The notes: generated by a model not told the origin, from the letters alone. Positions 1 to 8,899 are shown, counted from the first letter of the stretch. The stretch: 64,000 nt of DNA from Roseburia hominis A2-183 (GCF_000225345.1 NC_015977.1:3100001-3164000), one strand, 5' to 3'. Numbers and translations are program-made.

Positions 1-1391
1 ATTCCCACAAGGCTGTCTCCCTTCTGCACATCATAATATCCCTGCGACAGATACATCTGCGCCTCGGTCTGCACTGCTGCCGCCTGCACATTCTCCGCCG
101 ATGAGTTTCCGGCAGCTGTCGTCGTGCCCTGGGTCTGTACCGCCGCCGGGTCCCCGTCCGTGGATGGCGTGCTCTGCGTCTGCGCCTCCACCGACGTGCC
201 CGCTGCGTCTGCGCATGCCTGTCCACCGGCTGCCGCCGTATCCCCCGCAGTTTCCGATCCCGCTGCAGTTCCTGCTGCTGCATTTGCCGTTGCATTTTCC
301 GCTGGCTCTGCTGTCCCCTGTGCCCCCTGTGCCTCCTGCGCCGTCTCCGCCTGCTGCGCCGCAGAATCTTCCTGCGTTCCCGCCGCTTCCGCAGACAGTT
401 CCTGTTTTTCGACATTCCCCATCACCGTCTCTACCGCCACAGACGGCATCCGCTCCGTCTCTTCCGTCTCCGTGTCCGCCGTCTGCGCTTCTGTCACATA
501 CCGGGTTCCCTTCATCTGCGCAAGCGTCTGTTCCATATCCACCATCTTTTCATGATTCAGATATGCGGTCACACCAAGCACACACACAACCGCCCCCAGC
601 AGAACTGTGGCTGCATACGCGGGTCTTTCCTGCTTTTCCTGCCGACCGGCATCCTGCTGTACTCTCCTGCGGTAAAGACCACGGTACACCCCTGTACCTT
701 CCTCATTTTCCGGCATTTTCGCCATGTCCGCCGCCACTTCCCGCTCCCCGGCGCTTACTGGCACTGCCGGTTTTGGCTTCTCTTCCCCTTCCACATCCAT
801 TTCCCGGTAAAATTCCTTTTCCTCTTTTTTCCAGAGGTCGTTCTCCTCTGGCACCTGCCTGTGCTGGTAATAAATGTAAAATCCATCTCTTCTGTACAGG
901 TGCCCGTTCCGGCTGCCGTAGACCGCCTCCTCACATTCCAGGCTGTCCATCAGAAAAAGAATCTGGCGCTTTCCACCGAAGTTCCGTTGATGCAGCGCCT
1001 CCAGGTGCGCCGTCATATTGGGGAGCTGTCCCTTGATATCCAGCGCCCATCCTACAATCACGAACGGATCATGCTCCGGCTTTAACTGCTTATATATGTA
1101 CGCCCACGTGTGATCGTCCCAGACCGGAATATCCCGGTCAAACAGGATTTCATTCAACGGAATAACCGCTTCCACAAACGTGCACTCTCTGCCCATGCAG
1201 TTCTCAAATTTTCCCAGCAGCACATATGCCGTTTTTTCTTCCACGCCGCCATGCGGATGCATTCTGCGGTACACGGTATCTTCCACATAAATCCGTTCCC
1301 CTGCATCCGGCGACCCGATCTGTTTGATTTCTCTTGGCAGTTCCCTCTGTACCTTCTCTTCCGTCTGTTCCTGGTGAATAATCTCTATCAT
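1..1391 (-). CDS. Membrane-anchored protein with JAB/MPN-like N-terminus and C-terminal LysM (3' end outside window)
   Basis: The frame is open from ATG at 1391 to the window edge (463 codons, no stop). AAAGGGG lies about 12 nt before the ATG. Residues 35-178 resemble a JAB/MPN fold: a strand ending FVIVGWALD (110-118) and later QILFLMDS (143-150). The metal-binding HxH expected after GW is replaced by A-x-D, so it is probably not a peptidase. One transmembrane helix spans about 259-277. Residues 300-445 are an Ala/Glu/Thr/Gln-rich linker. The last visible residues, YYDVQKGDSLVGI, begin a LysM domain. I infer a cytoplasmic N-terminus and a wall-facing LysM end. Proline-rich open frames on the other strand are shadows of the linker. 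Confidence 0.8.
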   Translation of the reverse strand, partial: MIEIIHQEQTEEKVQRELPREIKQIGSPDAGERIYVEDTVYRRMHPHGGVEEKTAYVLLGKFENCMGRECTFVEAVIPLNEILFDRDIPVWDDHTWAYIYKQLKPEHDPFVIVGWALDIKGQLPNMTAHLEALHQRNFGGKRQILFLMDSLECEEAVYGSRNGHLYRRDGFYIYYQHRQVPEENDLWKKEEKEFYREMDVEGEEKPKPAVPVSAGEREVAADMAKMPENEEGTGVYRGLYRRRVQQDAGRQEKQERPAYAATVLLGAVVCVLGVTAYLNHEKMVDMEQTLAQMKGTRYVTEAQTADTETEETERMPSVAVETVMGNVEKQELSAEAAGTQEDSAAQQAETAQEAQGAQGTAEPAENATANAAAGTAAGSETAGDTAAAGGQACADAAGTSVEAQTQSTPSTDGDPAAVQTQGTTTAAGNSSAENVQAAAVQTEAQMYLSQGYYDVQKGDSLVG

Positions 1392-1576
1392 GCCACACGA
1401 TTCCCCTTTCCGCATCCGGCTGCGCATCCGCGCAATACACGCACATGGATTTTACAACCTTTTCTCGGGGAAATCGTACCACAAGCCCTCTGCATATTTT
1501 GAAATATTATGGGCTTGTCCGAAAAAATGTTTCGACAGCCTTCCGTCTCTTCTGCCAAAATCTTTCCCGGCATTAC

Positions 1577-1608
1577 AAAAGCCGCAGGGAAGCTACAATC
1601 CCCGCGGC
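1577..1608 (-). terminator. Terminator after the transketolase genes
   Basis: On the minus strand GCCGCGGGG pairs with CCCTGCGGC across a 10-nt loop and is followed by TTTT. It lies 18 nt past the stop of the transketolase C-terminal subunit. Confidence 0.75.
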
Positions 1609-1625
1609 CTTATCTGCGTTTTTCT

Positions 1626-2576
1626 CTAATTCTGTTTTACAAACGCCTTTACTTTCTCGTAGATGCTCTGTGCATCCAGTCCATACTTTTGAATCAGTTC
1701 CAGAGCCGGACCGGACTCTCCGAACACATCGTTGATACCGATCTTCATGACTTTCGTCGGCTGCTTCTCAGAAAGGATGTCGCATACGGCACTTCCCAGT
1801 CCGCCGATCACGGAATGTTCCTCGATCGTTACCACTTTTCCGGTCTTCGCTGCGGACGCAAGTACCAGCTTTTCATCCAGCGGCTTGATCGTATGGATGT
1901 TGATAATCTCCGCATCAATACCGTCTGCTGCCAGAAGCTTCTCCGCCTCTCTCGCCTCGTTCACACACAATCCTGTTGCAAATACCGAGACATCTTTTCC
2001 CTCTTTTAACACAATTCCCTTGCCGATCTCAAACCGGTAGGTCGCCTCGTCATTAAATACCGGAACCGCCAGTCGTCCAAAACGCAGGTACACCGGTCCC
2101 ACGTGATCATACGCCGCATGCACTGCCGCACGCGCCTCCACATCGTCCGCCGGATTGAGCACGACCATTCCCGGGATCGCGCGCATCAAAGCCAGATCCT
2201 CCAGGCACTGATGGGTCGCTCCGTCCTCACCCACGGAGATTCCCGCATGGGTCGCTCCGATCTTCACATTGAGGTGCGGGTAACCGATCGAGTTGCGCAC
2301 CTGCTCGTAATTTCTGCCCGCCGCAAACATCGCAAAAGAACTGATAAACGGAACTTTTCCGCAGGTTGCAAGACCTGCCGCGATTCCTGTCATATTCGCC
2401 TCTGCAATACCGATGTCCCAGTGGCGCTCCGGAAATGCCTTCTTAAAAATGCCGGTCTTTGTCGCACCTGCCAGATCCGCGTCCAGCACGATCAGATCTT
2501 CATGCTCTTTTCCAAGTTCTACCAGCGCGTTGCCGTAACTCTCTCTGGTTGCAATCTTCTTTCCTAATTCTGACAT
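1626..2576 (-). CDS. Transketolase, C-terminal subunit
   Basis: 316 aa. Carries the pyrimidine-binding and C-terminal domains of transketolase, which moves two-carbon units between sugar phosphates in the non-oxidative pentose phosphate pathway. GIAEANM (56-62) holds the conserved glutamate that activates thiamine diphosphate. GEDGATHQCLEDLALMR is the family motif of the second domain. The ATG overlaps the 3' end of the N-terminal subunit gene by 13 nt, so the halves are translationally coupled and form one enzyme. The split form is common in Clostridia and archaea. A 1-deoxyxylulose-5-phosphate synthase is unlikely, because that enzyme is normally one chain. Confidence 0.93.
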   Translation of the reverse strand: MSELGKKIATRESYGNALVELGKEHEDLIVLDADLAGATKTGIFKKAFPERHWDIGIAEANMTGIAAGLATCGKVPFISSFAMFAAGRNYEQVRNSIGYPHLNVKIGATHAGISVGEDGATHQCLEDLALMRAIPGMVVLNPADDVEARAAVHAAYDHVGPVYLRFGRLAVPVFNDEATYRFEIGKGIVLKEGKDVSVFATGLCVNEAREAEKLLAADGIDAEIINIHTIKPLDEKLVLASAAKTGKVVTIEEHSVIGGLGSAVCDILSEKQPTKVMKIGINDVFGESGPALELIQKYGLDAQSIYEKVKAFVKQN

Positions 2577-3400
2577 AATGCTGCACCTGCCTTTTCCAGA
2601 TCTTCCATTGCGATCTTATATTCATCATCATTCGGTGCTTTTCCGTGCCAGTCAACGGCATTCTCCATGAATGAAACACCTTTTCCCTTTAATGTCTTTG
2701 CGATAATCGCCGTCGGCATTCCCTTGGTCGCCCGCGCCTCCGCAAAAGCCGCACGGATCTCGTCAAAATCATTTCCGTTGATGTTGATCGTATGGAAATT
2801 GAACGCCTCAAACTTCTTGTCGATCGGGTACGGAGAACATACCGCGTCAATGGAACCGTCAATCTGAAGGTTGTTGTTATCCACGATCACCACCAGATTA
2901 TCCAGTTTCTTAAATCCTGCCCACATGGCAGCCTCCCAGATCTGTCCCTCCTGGATCTCTCCGTCACCGCAAAGTGCATATACACGATAGTCTTTCTTGT
3001 CGAACTTTCCTGCTGCAGCCATTCCCACTGCCACCGAGAGTCCCTGTCCCAGAGAACCGCTCGACATATCCACGCCCGGAATATGCTTCATATCCGGATG
3101 TCCCTGCAGATATGATCCTGTGTGACGCAGCGTTACCAGATCCTCCTTCGGGAAAAATCCACGCTCTGCAAGCGCAGCGTAAAGTCCGGGTGCCGTGTGT
3201 CCCTTGGACAATACAAACCGGTCACGATCCGCCATCTTCGGATTCTTTGGATCAATGTTCAGCTCCTCAAAGTACAGATATGTGAAAATATCTGCCGCCG
3301 AGAGTGATCCGCCCGGGTGTCCCGCTTTTGCACTGTGCACCGCAGTTACAATGCTTTTGCGAATTTCATTTGCTGTCTTTTGAAGTTCCAGATTCGTCAT
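2564..3400 (-). CDS. Transketolase, N-terminal subunit
   Basis: 278 aa. This is the thiamine-diphosphate binding half of a split transketolase. AKAGHPGGSLS (25-34) and the GDG...N cofactor/Mg motif (GDGEIQEGQ from 145, DNNN near 174) are intact. SKGHTAPGLYAAL near 65-77 is also typical. A ribosome site AAAGGA lies upstream of ATG 3400. It is the first gene of a two-gene unit; the second subunit follows with a 13-nt overlap. The product is cytoplasmic and works in the pentose phosphate pathway. Confidence 0.93.
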   Translation of the reverse strand: MTNLELQKTANEIRKSIVTAVHSAKAGHPGGSLSAADIFTYLYFEELNIDPKNPKMADRDRFVLSKGHTAPGLYAALAERGFFPKEDLVTLRHTGSYLQGHPDMKHIPGVDMSSGSLGQGLSVAVGMAAAGKFDKKDYRVYALCGDGEIQEGQIWEAAMWAGFKKLDNLVVIVDNNNLQIDGSIDAVCSPYPIDKKFEAFNFHTININGNDFDEIRAAFAEARATKGMPTAIIAKTLKGKGVSFMENAVDWHGKAPNDDEYKIAMEDLEKAGAALCQN

Positions 3401-3484
3401 GTCGTGTCATGGTCCTTTCTTATATCTGATTGTCATCCGTCCGACCCAGATGCCGGACAGTCGCATCCCTTTCTCATGCGGTCA

Positions 3485-4081
3485 CTACAGTTCCGTGCGC
3501 CCCTCAAGCGCGCGCAGAAGCGTCACCTCATCAATATATTCCAGATCGCCGCCCACCGGCACACCGCTTGCAATCCGCGTAACTTTTATACCGGTCGGTT
3601 TGATCAGTTTGCTGATATACATTGCCGTCGTCTCCCCCTCCAGGCTGGAATTCGTCGCAATGATGACCTCATCCACATCCTTTTGCAGGCGCTGCATCAG
3701 TTCTTTGAGTTTGATGTCCCCCGGCCCGATTCCGAGCATGGGTGAGATCGCGCCGTGCAGCACATGATATACTCCGTCATACTTCTGTGTCTTCTCGTAT
3801 GCCGCGAGATCCCTCGTGTTCTCCACCACCATAATGACCTTGTGGTTCCTGGAACTGTCGCTGCAGATCGGACAGATTTCCTCATCTGTCAGCGTAAAAC
3901 ATTCCTTGCAATACCGCACATTCTGCTTTGCGTCCAAAATCGCAGAAGAAAGCTCCTCCACCTGCTCCTTTGGCATATTCAGGATATGAAATGCCAGACG
4001 CTGTGCAGACTTCGTGCCGATTCCCGGCAGGGCGGATAATTCCTGTATTAACTTGCTGATCTGTCTGCTATAGTATTCCAT
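3485..4081 (-). CDS. recR: Recombination mediator RecR
   Basis: 198 aa from ATG 4081, chosen because GAGGGAG sits just before it and the protein then begins [15 protein letters not shown] as RecR does; an in-frame ATG nine codons upstream lacks support. HhH motif at 18-27 ([10 protein letters not shown]), zinc site C58-C61-C70-C73, then a Toprim domain from about 82. RecR works with RecO and RecF to load RecA on gapped DNA. In many Firmicutes it follows dnaX-ybaB. Here a DUF6062 gene on the opposite strand and a palindromic element lie between them. Confidence 0.95.
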   Translation of the reverse strand: MEYYSRQISKLIQELSALPGIGTKSAQRLAFHILNMPKEQVEELSSAILDAKQNVRYCKECFTLTDEEICPICSDSSRNHKVIMVVENTRDLAAYEKTQKYDGVYHVLHGAISPMLGIGPGDIKLKELMQRLQKDVDEVIIATNSSLEGETTAMYISKLIKPTGIKVTRIASGVPVGGDLEYIDEVTLLRALEGRTEL

Positions 4082-4171
4082 TCTCTCCCTCAAACTTCCT
4101 GTCAACACTGCCGGGCTTTCCCTGCAGCCTTATATATATTACTTGATAACGCCGCATTTTACAAGGCGGTT

Positions 4172-4201
4172 TTGATTTTTCTTCCTCTGGTATGCTATAC
4201 T
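4172..4201 (+). promoter_or_regulatory. Sigma-A-type promoter for the DUF6062 gene
   Basis: TTGATT (4172-4177), an 18-nt spacer and TATACT (4196-4201), about 40 nt ahead of the ATG at 4243. Confidence 0.6.
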
Positions 4202-4242
4202 GAATTTATTCACAGATTGTATGAAAAGAAACGGAGATTACC

Positions 4243-5013
4243 ATGAAAGAAACGATTGCAACCATCCCTTTGATGAATGCCTTCCACGCAGACGACGAAT
4301 GCCCTTTCTGCTACCTGGAACGCGAGGCCGAGCAGCATGCCATCTCCTTCATCCTCGGCTCTGCCTATATGGAAGATGATATCCGTGCCAAAACAGACGC
4401 CACCGGTTTCTGCCGCCACCACTTCAAGATGATGTACGACTACGGCAACCGGCTCGGCAACGCCCTGATCTTAAGCACACACTTAAAAAAGCTGAACCAG
4501 GAGCTCGACGATGAGCTGGCACATTTTACGCCCGGCAAATCCAGCTTTATCAAACGCATGAAGCACACGGATGTCTCATCCGGGAATGCGCCCAAAACGC
4601 CTCTCGGCGCATGGATCGCCGCTAAGACCACCGACTGCTATGTCTGCGACCATTTCCATCAGATCTACGGCCGTTATCTGGATACTTTTTTCGACCTGTA
4701 TAAGAAAAATGAGGAATTCCGCGCACTTTTTGAAAAAAGCAGGGGATTCTGCCTGCCGCACTTCGGCGACCTGATCGAGGCAGCCGAGGACAAGCTGACC
4801 GATGACGAGAAAAAAGAGTTTTATCCCAAAGCCTTCTCGATGATACAGGACAATCTCGACCGGCTCCAAAAAGAAGTGTCCTGGTTTGTTGAGAAAAACG
4901 ACTACCGCAACAAGGACAAGGACTGGGGCACCTCCGCCGACAGCATCCAGCGCGGCATGCAGAAGTGCGCCGGCGGCTATCCCGCCGACGAGGTATTCAA
5001 GGCAAAGCTCTGA
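4243..5013 (+). CDS. DUF6062 family protein
   Basis: 256 aa, no signal peptide or membrane helix. Four Cys/His clusters are spaced along it: DDECPFC (C20, C23), GFCRHH near 65, DCYVCDHFH near 131, and GFCLPHFGD near 171. This spacing suggests metal binding, possibly zinc or a redox metal; that is inference. I recognise the family from Lachnospiraceae genomes, where it has no assigned function. It has its own promoter and runs against its neighbours recR and ybaB-dnaX, splitting an otherwise conserved gene order. A palindromic repeat follows its stop codon. Confidence 0.75.
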   Translation: MKETIATIPLMNAFHADDECPFCYLEREAEQHAISFILGSAYMEDDIRAKTDATGFCRHHFKMMYDYGNRLGNALILSTHLKKLNQELDDELAHFTPGKSSFIKRMKHTDVSSGNAPKTPLGAWIAAKTTDCYVCDHFHQIYGRYLDTFFDLYKKNEEFRALFEKSRGFCLPHFGDLIEAAEDKLTDDEKKEFYPKAFSMIQDNLDRLQKEVSWFVEKNDYRNKDKDWGTSADSIQRGMQKCAGGYPADEVFKAKL

Positions 5014-5046
5014 GCACCATGTGCCCCCACGCAGGTTGCTCTTGTT

Positions 5047-5240
5047 TCATGGCACTGCCGCATCAGATAGACATTGCCGTCTGCTGATAAGCAATGTTAA
5101 GAAGCACGTCATACTGATTTCAGGCAGAAATGCCACATTTTTTGAACAGAATTTCCATATGCATTCTGCCTGAAAGCAAAAGTCGTGATCTTCTCATCGC
5201 CTTGCTTATCAGCAGACGGTATTTACCCGCTAAAGCTGCA
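5047..5240. repeat. Nested inverted-repeat element A
   Basis: Three nested pairs: GTTTCATGGCACTGC near 5045-5059 with its near-complement around 5239-5253; CCGTCTGCTGATAAGCAA (5077-5094) with its exact complement at 5202-5219; TTTCAGGCAGAA (near 5118) with TTCTGCCTGAAA (near 5165). The inner unit 5123-5170 closely resembles a unit present twice in the foldback at 58233-58626. No gene is visible inside. It could be a MITE-like element or a structured RNA. Confidence 0.75.
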
Positions 5241-5247
5241 GTGCCAT

Positions 5248-5294
5248 AAAACAAAACTGCACCCGTACAGCGCGATCGCCACACAGGTGCAGTT
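5248..5294 (-). terminator. Terminator after ybaB
   Basis: On the minus strand AACTGCACC pairs with GGTGCAGTT and is followed by TTTGTTTT. It lies 10 nt past the ybaB stop. Its T-tract side merges with palindromic element A. Confidence 0.7.
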
Positions 5295-5304
5295 ATAAAT
5301 TCTA

Positions 5305-5655
5305 TTAGAATGGCATTCCGCCAAGTCCGCCCATGCCGCCGGTAATCTTTGCCATGGAACTCTGGGAAAATTCGTCTAACTGACGGTAGGCCTCGTTTGT
5401 CGCCGCCATGATCAGATCCTCCAGCATCTCGATGTCATCCGGATCCACAACCTCCGGGGAAAGCTTTACTTTCGTTATCTCATGCTTGCCGGATACCGTC
5501 ACTTCCACGGCACCGCCGCCCGCTGCCGCGGTCACTTCCTTCTCCTCTAACTCCTTCTGGGCCTCTTCCATCTGGCGCTGCATTTTCTGCGCCTGCTTCA
5601 TAAGGTTATTCATATTACCCGGCATACCGCCCGGGAATCCACCTCTTTTTGCCAT
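5305..5655 (-). CDS. ybaB: YbaB/EbfC family nucleoid-associated protein
   Basis: 116 aa from ATG 5655, preceded by AGGAGGAAGCAGAC; the protein starts [11 protein letters not shown] glycine/methionine-rich N-terminus, a helical segment [20 protein letters not shown], and a beta core containing [14 protein letters not shown] are typical. The C-terminus is the usual glycine-rich tail. YbaB dimers bind DNA. The gene lies 73 nt after dnaX in the conserved dnaX-ybaB order and is probably cotranscribed with it. Confidence 0.93.
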   Translation of the reverse strand: MAKRGGFPGGMPGNMNNLMKQAQKMQRQMEEAQKELEEKEVTAAAGGGAVEVTVSGKHEITKVKLSPEVVDPDDIEMLEDLIMAATNEAYRQLDEFSQSSMAKITGGMGGLGGMPF

Positions 5656-5727
5656 GTCTGCTTCCTCCTGCTTTTCTCTTAGGACTGTTCCATCTATCAT
5701 AATATAAATTGTGTGATTCGTCCAGCT

Positions 5728-7311
5728 TTAAAAATCCTCTTCCTCGATGTCCATCTGGATGAGCGCGCCCAGATCCGGATAGACCTCGTCACTGGCATGC
5801 CCCGTGTCGTTTAACTTCACCAGAATCGCAACCTCTTTGCCAATCCGATCCGCCGCTGCCGCTTTTAATGCGTCCTGGCAATCCGAACGGTTCTGCTCGA
5901 CGTACTCGTAAGCGTTTTTGTCATCGAACACCAGCATCAATTCCCCGTTCGGTCCGAGCGACCGGGTCGCCATCTTAAGATACGTCTTTGTCACGCCGGT
6001 AAGCTGCGATAAGATGCCGCCCCAGTTTGTCAGCACCTGCTTCACATCCTCCGGAATCGCCTTGGGCAGTTCTGCCTTGGGCAGCGAGCCTCCCTGTGCC
6101 CCCTGCGCGCTTCCACCTACGCCCTGCCTGGCACTCCCCGGTGCCGCCATCACAACACCTTTTTCCAGTTTCTTCTCCAGGCTGTCGATGCGGTCCACCA
6201 GGGACGTGTAATCTTTTTCCATTTCCGGTTTACATAACTTAATTATCGCAATTTCAATCAGAATCCGCTTCTGGCTGGCATATTTGATCTGGCCGCCAAG
6301 CTCCGAGAAAATGCGGATATAGCGCATCAGAATATCGGCGTCCACCATAGACGCCTCTTCCTTCAGGAGCGCCAGATTTTCCGAAGAGATGTCAAGCACA
6401 TCCTCCATATCGTCCGAGCTTTGCACCAGCATCAGATTGCGCAGATACCATGTGAAATCCGTGACAAACTGCCCTAACTCCCGTCCTTCGATCACGAGCG
6501 TCTCCACGGTCTGGATTGCCCCCGTGATATTTTTATCGAGGATCTGTCTGAGCAGGCGGCTGAAAATCTCTGTGTCGACTGCTCCGAGCGTATCCAGCAC
6601 TTTGTCGTAAGTGAGCTCCTGTCCCAGGTAAAAAGCGATACACTGATCCAGAAGGCTTAACGCGTCACGCATCGAGCCGTCTCCCGCCTTGGCGATATAG
6701 CGCAGCGCCCTGTCCTCCACCGTCACCTGCTCCGCATCCATCAGTTCCCGCAGGCGGGCAGTGATCGTGTCGATCGAGATTCTGCGGAAATCATAGCGCT
6801 GGCACCGTGATAGAATCGTGATCGGAATCTTGTGCGCCTCGGTGGTCGCCAGAATAAAAATGACATACGCCGGCGGTTCCTCCAGGGTCTTAAGCAGTGC
6901 ATTGAACGCTCCTATGGAAAGCATATGCACCTCATCGATAATGTAGACTTTGTATTTTCCTTCGGTCGGACGGTACTCCACCTCCTCGCGGATCTGGCGG
7001 ATGTTGTCGACGCCGTTGTTGGAAGCCGCATCGATCTCAATCACGTTCATGGAATTGCCCGCCGCAATCGCCCTGCATGTCGGACATTCCCCGCACGGAC
7101 TCCCGTCCACCGGATGCTCACAGTTGACCGCCTTCGCAAAAATCTTGGCAATCGTCGTCTTTCCCGTTCCTCTGGTTCCGCAAAATAGATAAGCATGTCC
7201 GATTCTGTCTGCTTTAATCTGATTCTTTAACGTTGTTACAATATGATCCTGTCCTTTTACATCGTCAAACTCCTGCGGACGGAACTTACGATATAATGCC
7301 TGATATGACAT
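5728..7311 (-). CDS. dnaX: DNA polymerase III subunit gamma/tau
   Basis: 527 aa clamp-loader ATPase. Walker A GTRGTGKT (45-52), zinc cysteines C64, C73, C76 and C79, Walker B region IIDEVH (124-129), sensor 1 with SRC (168-170). After the AAA+ and collar domains, residues near 395-415 form an Ala/Gly/Gln-rich linker to a short tau-like tail. It loads the sliding clamp at the replication fork. It starts 14 nt after the pfkA stop and is followed by ybaB, so pfkA-dnaX-ybaB may be one transcript. No internal slippery site was established. Confidence 0.96.
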   Translation of the reverse strand: MSYQALYRKFRPQEFDDVKGQDHIVTTLKNQIKADRIGHAYLFCGTRGTGKTTIAKIFAKAVNCEHPVDGSPCGECPTCRAIAAGNSMNVIEIDAASNNGVDNIRQIREEVEYRPTEGKYKVYIIDEVHMLSIGAFNALLKTLEEPPAYVIFILATTEAHKIPITILSRCQRYDFRRISIDTITARLRELMDAEQVTVEDRALRYIAKAGDGSMRDALSLLDQCIAFYLGQELTYDKVLDTLGAVDTEIFSRLLRQILDKNITGAIQTVETLVIEGRELGQFVTDFTWYLRNLMLVQSSDDMEDVLDISSENLALLKEEASMVDADILMRYIRIFSELGGQIKYASQKRILIEIAIIKLCKPEMEKDYTSLVDRIDSLEKKLEKGVVMAAPGSARQGVGGSAQGAQGGSLPKAELPKAIPEDVKQVLTNWGGILSQLTGVTKTYLKMATRSLGPNGELMLVFDDKNAYEYVEQNRSDCQDALKAAAADRIGKEVAILVKLNDTGHASDEVYPDLGALIQMDIEEEDF

Positions 7312-7325
7312 GCTTTTCCCTCACC

Positions 7326-8399
7326 TTAATCTCCAAAGCTGATTCCAATCCGCTTTGCTTCTTTTATCATCTGGTCGTTCGGATCGACCGTTTTTAATTT
7401 GCCCGCCACGTCTCCGAGCGGTACATATTTGATCTTGCCATTGACCATGGCAACCATGTTGCCGTAGTTCTCGTCCATGATCGCTTTTGCCGCCGCCGAA
7501 CCGAGTCTCGTGCAGAGCACACGGTCATACGGACATGGGCTTCCGCCGCGCTGTGTGTGACCCGGTACAGTCACGCGCACCTCGACGCCGGTCTCCTTGA
7601 ATATACGGTCTGCAATCTCGTAGGAAACAGACGGATATTTCCGCTTTGCCACTTTTTCCTTGTACTCTTTCTTGGAGAGCGCCGCATCCTCCTTGGAGAT
7701 GGCTCCCTCGGCAACCGCAAGTATGGTAAATCCTTTTCCTGCCTTCGTGCGCTTGTTGATCGCGGCAATCACTTTCTCGATGTCGTACGGTATTTCCGGA
7801 AGCAGAATAATATCCGCGCCCCCCGCAACGCCAGCATAAAGCGTCAGCCAGCCGACTTTATGCCCCATGACCTCAACAATAAAGACGCGGTTGTGGGACG
7901 CTGCCGTCGTGTGGATACAGTCAATGCAATCTGTGGCGATATTGATGGCACTCTGAAATCCGAATGTGACGTCCGTCCCGTAAATATCGTTGTCGATCGT
8001 CTTCGGCAGATGGATAATATTTAACCCCTCTTCCCGAAGCAGGTTCGCCGTCTTCTGTGTTCCGTTTCCTCCGAGGATCACCAGACAGTCCAGGTTGAGC
8101 TTGTGGTAGGTCGCCTTCATCGCCTCCACCTTGTCCAGTCCGTTTGCATCCGGCACACGCATCTGCTTAAACGGCTGTCGCGATGATCCGAGAATCGTGC
8201 CGCCTTTCGTCAGAATACCGGAGAAATCCGCGGATGTCAGCAGCCGGTAGTCCCCGTAAATCAAACCTTTATAGCCATTCAAAAAACCATATACTTCCAA
8301 TTCATCCACGTTCTCGCTGAGTCCTTTAACAACACCGCGCATGGCAGCATTCAATGCCTGGCAGTCTCCGCCACTCGTCAACATACCGATTCTCTTCAT
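7326..8399 (-). CDS. pfkA: 6-phosphofructokinase
   Basis: 357 aa. Phosphorylates fructose 6-phosphate in glycolysis. The catalytic loop PKTIDNDI (132-139) is intact, as are SGGDC near the N-terminus and the MGH motif at 178-180. Two active-site stretches are unusual. The first loop reads GGDCQALNAA instead of GGDxPGxNAA. The phosphate-donor loop reads GGNGT (110-114), where ATP enzymes have GGDGS and PPi enzymes GGDD. The donor (ATP or PPi) cannot be decided from sequence alone. The start is preceded by AGGAGGAG. The gene precedes dnaX by 14 nt. Confidence 0.9.
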   Translation of the reverse strand: MKRIGMLTSGGDCQALNAAMRGVVKGLSENVDELEVYGFLNGYKGLIYGDYRLLTSADFSGILTKGGTILGSSRQPFKQMRVPDANGLDKVEAMKATYHKLNLDCLVILGGNGTQKTANLLREEGLNIIHLPKTIDNDIYGTDVTFGFQSAINIATDCIDCIHTTAASHNRVFIVEVMGHKVGWLTLYAGVAGGADIILLPEIPYDIEKVIAAINKRTKAGKGFTILAVAEGAISKEDAALSKKEYKEKVAKRKYPSVSYEIADRIFKETGVEVRVTVPGHTQRGGSPCPYDRVLCTRLGSAAAKAIMDENYGNMVAMVNGKIKYVPLGDVAGKLKTVDPNDQMIKEAKRIGISFGD

Positions 8400-8484
8400 C
8401 TGCTTCTCCTCCTGTTTCCGTCTTTTCGTACCATCCGTTCATGGTCTGTGGGTCCGCATCCGGACCGCAGTTTTTCTATATAGA

Positions 8485-8513
8485 ATATTACCCTCTTCGA
8501 CGCCATTTTGCAA
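8485..8513 (-). promoter_or_regulatory. Sigma-A-type promoter for pfkA
   Basis: On the minus strand TTGCAA (8508-8513), a 17-nt spacer and TAATAT (8485-8490). The leader to the pfkA ATG holds a GGTCCG/CGGACC hairpin. Confidence 0.6.
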
Positions 8514-8545
8514 CTGTGTTTCACAGCACCAGCGCGCCGCAGCGC

Positions 8546-8824
8546 CTAATAGCGCACGGAAAATGCCCGCTCCTCTTCGTTTAATTCGAGTTTCTGCCGG
8601 CTCACTCTGTCCAGATAAATATAGGAATCCTCCCTAAGGCGCGCAATGATCTCGTCGATCGCCTCCCGTCTCCCCTGCAGTTCTGCCGAGACGCTTCCAT
8701 CGTACTCATTTCTGACCCATCCCGTCACATCGTAGTGTCTTGCAAGCTGTGACATCCGGTAGCGGAATCCAACGCCCTGCACGCTTCCCTCAAACCGAAT
8801 TGCTTCCCGTGTCTTATTTTCCAT
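8546..8824 (-). CDS. acyP: Acylphosphatase
   Basis: 92 aa, the normal length. Hydrolyses acyl phosphates. The phosphate-binding loop GSVQGVGFRYR (13-23) carries the catalytic arginine R21, and GWVRN (35-39) the catalytic asparagine N39. AGGAGGG precedes the ATG. A TTGAAA/TACTAT pair about 60 nt upstream is a likely promoter, divergent from the tRNA-Ser promoter. No partner gene is evident. Confidence 0.93.
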   Translation of the reverse strand: MENKTREAIRFEGSVQGVGFRYRMSQLARHYDVTGWVRNEYDGSVSAELQGRREAIDEIIARLREDSYIYLDRVSRQKLELNEEERAFSVRY

Positions 8825-8899
8825 ACCTTACCCTCCTGTTATGCTATAAAAATAGTATCTCCCGAAAAAACTTATTTCAAGACTTTTCGCGAAAGCATC

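Noticed and set aside
101..1085. Long proline- and serine-rich open frames on the plus strand
   Set aside because: They mirror the Ala/Glu/Thr-rich linker of the minus-strand LysM protein, which has a ribosome site and recognisable domains.
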